Shown here: one piece after another, positions 31,973-37,694 of the stretch | Layout: each line of letters opens with the position of its first letter | How positions within the stretch are numbered: position 1 is the stretch's first letter | DNA from: Nitrospirota bacterium | Lineage (GTDB): Bacteria; Nitrospirota; UBA9217 | DNA: 37,694 nucleotides | Direction: 5' to 3' | NCBI GenBank assembly: GCA_035516965.1 | Contig: DATIZR010000012.1 | Location: 1 to 37,694, forward strand | The notes under the pieces: model-generated | Database searches by the model: none | Seen by the model: the letters and a program-made list of their open reading frames with translations, nothing else | What the model was told of the DNA's origin: nothing | Made by a program: the position numbers and the translations under genes

Positions 31973-32022
31973 TGTACTGTACGTCATTCGTTCCAGACGA
32001 GGGTGATAAGGAGAGCGATACC

Positions 32023-34419
32023 ATGAAAAGCATAACGCGCTGTCATCGGCAGGAGCACCGGCACTCGGCGATCGTACGCCTTTTTCTGGTCGCGGTTCTC
32101 TGCGCGGGGATAGGCTGGGCCGGACATGCCTGGGGCGTCGACGAGGGGTGGCCGCGGCAGAAACAGCAGGACGGCAATACGCTCGTCTACTATCAGCCGC
32201 AGCTGGACAGCTGGAAGGACCAGAAGGTGCTGAAAGCCCGCATTGCCGTCGAGGTCACGCTCCAGGGACAGAAGCAGCCGATAGCCGGCGCTGTCTGGAT
32301 CAAGGCGGATACCGCGACCGATCTCGAGAGCCGCATGGTCACGCTCGACGACATCGAGGTGGAAAAGGCGACCTTTTCCGTGCTTGACCCCGCCCTCTCG
32401 AGCGCGGCTGAAAAGGCCGTGAAGGCAATGATCCCCCATAAATCAGTGCCGATCTCGCTCGACCGCATCCTGGTGGGACTGAAGCAGACGGAAGAGGCTT
32501 CGGGGAAGAGCATCCCGCTCAAGAACGACCCGCCGCGGATCATCGTGGCTTTCGAGCGCGCGCGACTCCTGATCTTCGACGGCCAGCCCGTGTTCGCCAA
32601 GATAGAGGGCACGAACCTGAAGTACGCCATCAACACGAACTGGACCGTGCTCACCGAAGAGGCCACCTCCAACTACTACATGCTCGACGGCCAGACGTGG
32701 CTGTTCACGAACAAGCTGGGCGACCCCTGGACCGTGGCCAAGTCCCTGCCCGGTGATTTTTCCAAACTTCCCGCGGACGACAGCTTCAAGGACGCCCGCG
32801 AGAATGTGCCGCCGAAGCAGCCCCAGTACAGTAAGGCACCGACCGTCTTCATGACAACGGAGCCGGCGGAACTGATCGTGATCGACGGAAAGCCGAAGTA
32901 CGAGGCCGCCGGGCCGAAAGACCTGGATTATGTTGCGAACACCGAGGCGGACCTCTTCTACTACCGTAAGGACAAGAACTGGTACTTCCTCGTGGCCGGA
33001 CGTTGGTACCGGACGTCGAAGTCGCTCGACGGGCCGTGGGGATTTGCAACGGCCGACCTGCCGAAGGTCTTCGCTTCGATCCCGGCGGGGGGGCCAAAAG
33101 GACGCGTGCTCTACTCGGTACCAGGCACCCCCCAGGCGCAGGAATCGGTGCGCGCTGCAGGGATCCCGCAGACAGCCACGATCAAGCCCGGAGATGTCAA
33201 GCTGACCGTCTCCTATGCAGGGGAGCCCCAGTTCGAACCCATCCCGGGCACGACCCCGCCGCTCCTGTATGCCATAAACGCTTCGGTCGCAGTGATCAAG
33301 GTGAGCGACACGGCGTACTATGCCTGCGACCGCGGAATCTGGTTCGCCGCATCCCAGCCGGCCGGGCCGTGGGTTGTCGCGTCCACGGTCCCGCAAGCGA
33401 TCTATACCATCCCTCCCAGTTCGCCGCTCTATCCTGTTACCTACGTGGTCCAGTACCAGCAGTCGCCCGAAGTTGTGGTTTCGAGCTACTCGTCGGGGTA
33501 CACGGGCTGTTACGTGAGTTTCGGCGTCGTTTTCTGGGGCACGGGTTATTACTACCCGCCGTACTGGCATTACCCCCCCTACGGCTACCCCATTTACTAT
33601 CCCCGTCCCTACACCTACGGGGCTCATGCCTGGTACAACCCCGCAACGAGCACCTATTACCGGGGCGGCGGGTACTATGGTCCCTACGGCGGCTACGGGG
33701 CAGGCGCATCCTACAATGCGGCGACGGGAACGTATAAGCGCGGCTACGGCGCGTATGGCCCTGCAGGCGGGTACAAGGTCGGCCAGGCGTACAACCCGAG
33801 CACCGGCGCCTGGGCTACGGGCGCCGCTGCCTACGGCCCGAACGGGTCGATCCGTGCTGCTCAGGGCTACAACCCATCAACGGGAACGCGGTTTGCCGGC
33901 GCCCAAGGGTCGAGCGTGTACGGGAGCTGGGGAGCAGGTGTCGTTTCGAATGGAGACCAGTGGGCCAAAGGCGCGTACAGGACCACGGACCAGGGCACGG
34001 TGGGCGGCATCAAAACGTCCGAAGGCGGCAGCGTGATCAAGGGGCAGAACAACACCTATGTGGGCAAGGACGGCAATGTTTACCGCAAGAGCGATTCGGG
34101 ATGGCAGAAGTATGAGAACGGAAGCTGGACTTCACCCGACAGGTCGCGGGGAAACACCGCCACTCAGCTCCCGGCACAGGGGGGATCACCCAAGCAGGGA
34201 GCCGTGGGTGACCGGACGGGCCAGGTCAGCACCAGGGACGTGACCAATGATCTGAACCGCGAGAGCGCGAACCGCGCTGCCGGAAACCAGCGGACCGGCC
34301 AGTGGAACAATCAGTACAATCAGCGCACCAGTGCGCCGCAGCCCGCCCAGCGGAGCGCTCCGGCAGCCACGCCTCGCGGCGGCGGAGGCGGCATGCGCGG
34401 AGGCGGAGGACGGCGCTGA
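32023..34419 (+). CDS. Large exported repeat protein with W-x-GPW modules and a 26-residue tandem repeat
   Basis: 798 codons from the ATG at 32023, with AAGGAG nine bases upstream. An N-terminal hydrophobic signal (about 17-38) precedes a long mature region. Three related modules carry an aromatic strand and a D/GPW turn: WLFTNKLGDPW (about 226-236), WYRTSKSLDGPW (about 329-340) and IWFAASQPAGPW (about 440-451). A Tyr/Pro/Gly stretch (about 503-540) leads into four tandem 26-residue repeats starting at 33634, 33712, 33790 and 33868, exactly 78 bases apart, with the core YNP-x-T-G...YGP-x-G. A Ser/Thr/Gln/Asn-rich tail ends in Gly/Arg repeats. Similar proteins are often labelled 'carbohydrate-binding family V/XII', from memory; no biochemical function is established. 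Surface or matrix role inferred. Confidence 0.72.
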   Translation: MKSITRCHRQEHRHSAIVRLFLVAVLCAGIGWAGHAWGVDEGWPRQKQQDGNTLVYYQPQLDSWKDQKVLKARIAVEVTLQGQKQPIAGAVWIKADTATDLESRMVTLDDIEVEKATFSVLDPALSSAAEKAVKAMIPHKSVPISLDRILVGLKQTEEASGKSIPLKNDPPRIIVAFERARLLIFDGQPVFAKIEGTNLKYAINTNWTVLTEEATSNYYMLDGQTWLFTNKLGDPWTVAKSLPGDFSKLPADDSFKDARENVPPKQPQYSKAPTVFMTTEPAELIVIDGKPKYEAAGPKDLDYVANTEADLFYYRKDKNWYFLVAGRWYRTSKSLDGPWGFATADLPKVFASIPAGGPKGRVLYSVPGTPQAQESVRAAGIPQTATIKPGDVKLTVSYAGEPQFEPIPGTTPPLLYAINASVAVIKVSDTAYYACDRGIWFAASQPAGPWVVASTVPQAIYTIPPSSPLYPVTYVVQYQQSPEVVVSSYSSGYTGCYVSFGVVFWGTGYYYPPYWHYPPYGYPIYYPRPYTYGAHAWYNPATSTYYRGGGYYGPYGGYGAGASYNAATGTYKRGYGAYGPAGGYKVGQAYNPSTGAWATGAAAYGPNGSIRAAQGYNPSTGTRFAGAQGSSVYGSWGAGVVSNGDQWAKGAYRTTDQGTVGGIKTSEGGSVIKGQNNTYVGKDGNVYRKSDSGWQKYENGSWTSPDRSRGNTATQLPAQGGSPKQGAVGDRTGQVSTRDVTNDLNRESANRAAGNQRTGQWNNQYNQRTSAPQPAQRSAPAATPRGGGGGMRGGGGRR

Positions 34420-34508
34420 AAGAGAAACTGACGGATGCTCAACAAGGTAGCCTGAACGATGATCTGCTGAAGCCGAAGTCTGCAAGGAATAAAGGAGGGG
34501 CCTGAAGC

Positions 34509-36017
34509 ATGAGAAAGCGCCTGCCGGACACTTTTTACAACCCGGTTTCCCTGATTGGTGCGGTCATCGCCGTGTTCAACGCGGCTTTTACCGTGTTTCT
34601 CGCAATCGCTGAGACTTTTTCGGAGCACCACAGGCCCTATGCCGACCTCGTCATTTTTCTGGTCCTGCCGGCGCTGGTTCTCCTTGGCATCGTGCTCATC
34701 ATAATCGGCATCAGGAGGGAGCGGCGACGGCGGCAGCAAAGGATTCCCGGTGAACGTCCGCTCCTCGTCGTCGATTTCAACGAATCCCGTCACCGCAACG
34801 CGGTCGTTGCTCTCCTGGCGGTGTTCCTCGTGCTCTCGCTGCTGTATGCTTTCGCGGGGTACAAGGTCTATGAGTATACCGAATCGGACATCTTCTGCGC
34901 GAGGCTGTGCCACACCGTTCACAACACGGAGGATCGCTCACATGCCTTTGCGGTGCACGCCCGGATCGGCTGCTCCGCCTGCCATGTCGGGTCGGGCATT
35001 AAATATTTCCTCCTGTATAAAATGAAGGGGACGCGGCAGCTCTTCGACATTTTGACCGACCGCTATCCAAGGCCCATTCCAACTCCCGTTGCCGACCTCC
35101 GGCCCTCGCAGGATGTCTGCGAAAACTGCCACGGTCCAAAATACCGGATCAGCCAGCGGCTCGAGAGCAGGACCTATTTCCTCGCTGATAAGAAGAACAC
35201 CCGGAAAACGATCAACCTGCTTTTGCGCATGGGCAAGGCGGAGCTGGCGACGACGGAGCGGCCGCCCAGAATGCACTGGCACTACAGCACCACGGAAGAG
35301 ATCGTCTACGCTGCGACAGACACGAAGCGGATGGTGATACCCTGGATTCGGGTAAAGCGGCTCGACGGGAAGGAAAGGGTGTACCGCAGTATCGAAGCGA
35401 AGATGTCCGATGCCGAGGCGGCAAAGGCCGGTTCAAGGAGGATGGACTGCGTTGATTGTCATAACCGGCAAGGTCATCCCTTCAACCCGCCCAGCGTCGT
35501 CCTGAATGCGCTTCTTTCTACAAATCTCGTCGATCCCGGGCTGCCGGAGGCGAAAAGCGCTGCCGTCGCGGCTCTCGAGGCAGAGTACCCATCGAGAGAG
35601 GAGGCGCACAGCGGCATCGCCCGGTCGATCAGGGAATTCTATGCGAAGACCCATCCCGAGGTGGCGTCGGCGAAGCAGGCGGCGATAGAGCAGGCAATCG
35701 CGGAGCTCCAGCGCGCCTACGACCGGAACTATGACCCGCACATGAAACTCAGTTGGAAGACCTTTCCGAACAACCAGGGCCACCGGTTCTCGCCCGGATG
35801 CTTCCGTTGTCACGACGGAAAGCACCGGAGCGACGACGGGGCGGTCCTGTCCCGGGACTGCAGCCTCTGTCACCTCCTGATCGAGCGCGCAGGGGCAACC
35901 GGCGCAGGCAGGACGGACAGTGCCGTGTTCCACGTCATGAAATATCCCCATCCCGTGGACATCGGGGACTCGTGGAAGCAGATGCTGTGCCATGAATGCC
36001 ATGGCGCAGGCCAGTGA
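34509..36017 (+). CDS. Seven-heme inner-membrane c-type cytochrome, ImcH/NapC-like
   Basis: 502 codons with AAAGGAGGGG eight bases before ATG. Three membrane helices (about 15-35, 47-67, 97-118) precede a periplasmic domain. Heme sites: one unusual CARLCH (130-135, three residues between cysteines) and six standard CxxCH at 155-159, 204-208, 314-318, 431-435, 451-455 and 494-498. The first four sites and the layout recall NapC/NirT quinol dehydrogenases, and three helices with seven hemes closely recall Geobacter ImcH. The likely role is oxidising menaquinol and passing electrons to periplasmic cytochromes for respiration or metal reduction. No terminal reductase or outer-membrane conduit gene is present nearby. 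It partly overlaps no other gene and is followed by nhaA. Confidence 0.87.
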   Translation: MRKRLPDTFYNPVSLIGAVIAVFNAAFTVFLAIAETFSEHHRPYADLVIFLVLPALVLLGIVLIIIGIRRERRRRQQRIPGERPLLVVDFNESRHRNAVVALLAVFLVLSLLYAFAGYKVYEYTESDIFCARLCHTVHNTEDRSHAFAVHARIGCSACHVGSGIKYFLLYKMKGTRQLFDILTDRYPRPIPTPVADLRPSQDVCENCHGPKYRISQRLESRTYFLADKKNTRKTINLLLRMGKAELATTERPPRMHWHYSTTEEIVYAATDTKRMVIPWIRVKRLDGKERVYRSIEAKMSDAEAAKAGSRRMDCVDCHNRQGHPFNPPSVVLNALLSTNLVDPGLPEAKSAAVAALEAEYPSREEAHSGIARSIREFYAKTHPEVASAKQAAIEQAIAELQRAYDRNYDPHMKLSWKTFPNNQGHRFSPGCFRCHDGKHRSDDGAVLSRDCSLCHLLIERAGATGAGRTDSAVFHVMKYPHPVDIGDSWKQMLCHECHGAGQ

Positions 36018-36096
36018 CGGGCCATTGAAAGCGGTCCTTACGTTGCTCCCCCGGTTGCTCGAAAGGCCGGCACGTAATGGCGAAAGGCCTTCACCC

Positions 36097-37284
36097 ATGT
36101 TCGAGAAGATGACAGGTTTCATCAAGGAGTTCCTGAAGCTCGAATCGGCAGGCGGCCTGCTGCTGATGGCCGCGACAGCGTTCGCACTTATCGCCGCGAA
36201 CTCGCCGGTCTCGGGTATCTATGAGGCATTTCTCGAAACCCCCCTTGAAGTGCACGTGGGCTCGATCGGGGTAGCGAAACCGGCGCTGCTCTGGATCAAT
36301 GACGGCCTGATGGCTGTCTTTTTTTTCCTCATCGGTCTGGAACTGAAGCGCGAGTTCCTGGAGGGTGAGCTTGCGGGCTGGCGGCAGGTGGTCCTGCCGG
36401 CTGCCGGCGCGCTGGGCGGGATGGCCGTGCCAATAGTCGTCTTCGTCGCTCTCAACCACGGCGATGCCGTGTCTTTGCGCGGATGGGCTATCCCGGCCGC
36501 GACGGACATCGCCTTCGCGCTCGCCGTGATGGCCATGCTCGGGAGCCGCGTACCAATCTCCCTCAAGGTCTTCCTCACCTCCCTTGCCATATTCGATGAC
36601 GTAGGAGCGATCCTGATCATTGCAGTCTTCTACACCGAGGAATTGACCATGGCGGCGCTCCTGTTCGCCGGCGTGATGATCATTGCCCTGTTCATCCTGA
36701 ACCGACTCGGCGTGACGAACAAGACCCCCTATATCATCATCGGCCTGGCGCTCTGGATCGCGGTGCTCAAATCCGGCATTCATGCAACGATAGCCGGCGT
36801 GCTCCTTGCGTTCTTTATTCCGCTCCGGACCGGTCATGCGGACGAGCGATCGCCGCTCCGTGAGCTGGAGCAGGATCTGCATTCCACGGTATCCTACGGG
36901 ATCCTGCCGCTCTTTGCGTTCGCGAACGCGGGGATATCGCTCGCAGGGGTCCGGCTGTCGTCGCTTCTCCATCCGCTGCCGCTCGGGATCGCTGCCGGTC
37001 TCTTCTTCGGCAAGCAGATCGGCGTATTCCTGTTCAGTCTCCTGGCCGTGAAGCTGGGATTGGCCCGCCCGCTGGAATCGGTCGGATGGACGGCTTTCTA
37101 CGGCATGGCTGTCCTGTGCGGGATCGGGTTCACCATGAGTCTCTTCATCAGCTCGCTCGCCTTCGAGCCGGGAACCCTCGGCGAGAGCATAGACGAGCGT
37201 CTCGGCATTCTGGCCGGGTCGTTCCTTTCGGCGGTCATCGGGTATATCATCCTGGACCGGACCTTGCCGGAGCCATCGGGCTGA
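36097..37284 (+). CDS. nhaA: Na+/H+ antiporter NhaA
   Basis: 395 codons from the ATG at 36097 (AAAGG nine bases upstream). This start lines the protein up with E. coli NhaA (388 residues); the longer in-frame start at 35992 overlaps the cytochrome gene. The pattern LESAGGLLLM at the N-terminus, AATDIAFAL with D137, and FDDVGAI with D167 and D168 correspond to E. coli D133, D163 and D164, the ion-binding aspartates. KSGIHATIAGV and LPLFAFANAGISL are also diagnostic. It is an inner-membrane protein with 12 helices exchanging two protons for one sodium. It lies 79 bases after the quinol-linked cytochrome gene, consistent with an energy and ion-homeostasis setting. Confidence 0.93.
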   Translation: MFEKMTGFIKEFLKLESAGGLLLMAATAFALIAANSPVSGIYEAFLETPLEVHVGSIGVAKPALLWINDGLMAVFFFLIGLELKREFLEGELAGWRQVVLPAAGALGGMAVPIVVFVALNHGDAVSLRGWAIPAATDIAFALAVMAMLGSRVPISLKVFLTSLAIFDDVGAILIIAVFYTEELTMAALLFAGVMIIALFILNRLGVTNKTPYIIIGLALWIAVLKSGIHATIAGVLLAFFIPLRTGHADERSPLRELEQDLHSTVSYGILPLFAFANAGISLAGVRLSSLLHPLPLGIAAGLFFGKQIGVFLFSLLAVKLGLARPLESVGWTAFYGMAVLCGIGFTMSLFISSLAFEPGTLGESIDERLGILAGSFLSAVIGYIILDRTLPEPSG

Positions 37285-37355
37285 ACGCTGAAAGGTTGTA
37301 AAATCGCATGTTTCACAGTATCGATACGATAAGGTCGGAATCAGGGAGGTGTTGC

Positions 37356-37694
37356 ATGAAGATCAGGGGGATAGTCGGGAGCATGACAATTCTGTTTATG
37401 GCGTTGCTCGTTCCCGCAATTGCGGCGACGGGCGACAGCGGAAATCCGAGCTTCATTATCACCGAGGCCACGACGACGACGGAGAAGGTCGTGGATATCG
37501 ATTATCATGGCCGGAAGGTGACGCTCAAGAACGATGAAGGGCTCGTCAGAACGGTTCAGGTAGGAAATGATGTGAGCAATCTTGGCCGGGTGAAAATAGG
37601 CGATAGAGTGACCGTCGAAACCCACCAGACCATCTCGGTCGAGGTCCAGCCCGGTCCAGGAGATACGATGAACATCGGCTCCGAATCGCAGACC
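37356..37694 (+). CDS. Secreted protein of unknown function (3' partial)
   Basis: The frame opens at the ATG at 37356, with GGGAGG seven bases upstream, and stays open for 113 codons to the window end. A signal peptide of about 23 residues ends AIA. The visible mature part is a small beta-rich region with KVVDIDYHGRKVTLKNDEG and RVKIGDRVTVETHQ, resembling the OB-like folds of small periplasmic proteins. No cysteine or catalytic motif is seen so far. It lies 71 bases after nhaA. The rest is outside the window, so family assignment is not possible. Confidence 0.7.
   Translation, partial: MKIRGIVGSMTILFMALLVPAIAATGDSGNPSFIITEATTTTEKVVDIDYHGRKVTLKNDEGLVRTVQVGNDVSNLGRVKIGDRVTVETHQTISVEVQPGPGDTMNIGSESQT

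Overview
The window reads as a chromosomal segment of a diderm (Gram-negative) bacterium with fairly high GC content. It has periplasmic lipoproteins, many signal peptides, outer-membrane beta-barrels ending in Phe, an RND pump, an MCE lipid-transport operon and a multiheme inner-membrane cytochrome resembling ImcH/NapC types. That mixture suits an anaerobic or facultative metal- or sulfur-metabolising lineage such as Desulfuromonadia/Geobacterales or Nitrospirota. The lineage is an inference; no rRNA or other marker gene is present. Every gene I can support lies on the + strand; the long minus-strand frames are codon-bias shadows. I see no tRNA, rRNA, CRISPR array or insertion sequence.

Layout. 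1-1.15 kb: the end of a HAD phosphatase fused to a 2H phosphoesterase. 1.3-3.3 kb: a small Cys-rich secreted protein, a beta-barrel protein and a secreted protein with two four-cysteine repeats. 3.3-6.9 kb: a split pqiA, pqiB and pqiC operon for lipid traffic across the envelope. 7.0-9.5 kb: a large MscS-type channel. 9.9-11.5 kb: a sigma-54 activator with a GAF sensor, flanked by two gene-poor AT-rich gaps. 11.9-12.2 kb: a small ABM-fold monooxygenase. 12.3-20.0 kb: an amino-acid cluster with an Asp/Ala-type antiporter, aspartate 4-decarboxylase, exported L-asparaginase, a second antiporter of identical length and a DcaP-like porin. 20.2-26.0 kb: a complete tripartite RND efflux system. 26.1-34.4 kb: an envelope cluster with three paralogous 'WKD' proteins, two more beta-barrel plus Cys-repeat pairs, an OmpA lipoprotein and a large repeat-bearing exported protein. 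34.5-37.3 kb: a seven-heme membrane cytochrome and NhaA. The last gene runs off the end.

How it may work together. The asparagine/aspartate cluster makes a coherent cycle: porin entry, periplasmic deamidation of Asn to Asp, Asp uptake against Ala export, and cytoplasmic decarboxylation of Asp to Ala plus CO2, which consumes a proton. This can generate proton-motive force, and NhaA further on could use such a force. The second theme is a recurrent module: three times a beta-barrel gene is followed directly by a small secreted protein whose eight cysteines fall in two exact C-x7-C-x12-C-x11-C repeats. Twice this pair is preceded by one or two genes of the same uncharacterised 'WKD' family. This repeated barrel/Cys-repeat/WKD arrangement is the best candidate here for an undescribed envelope system.
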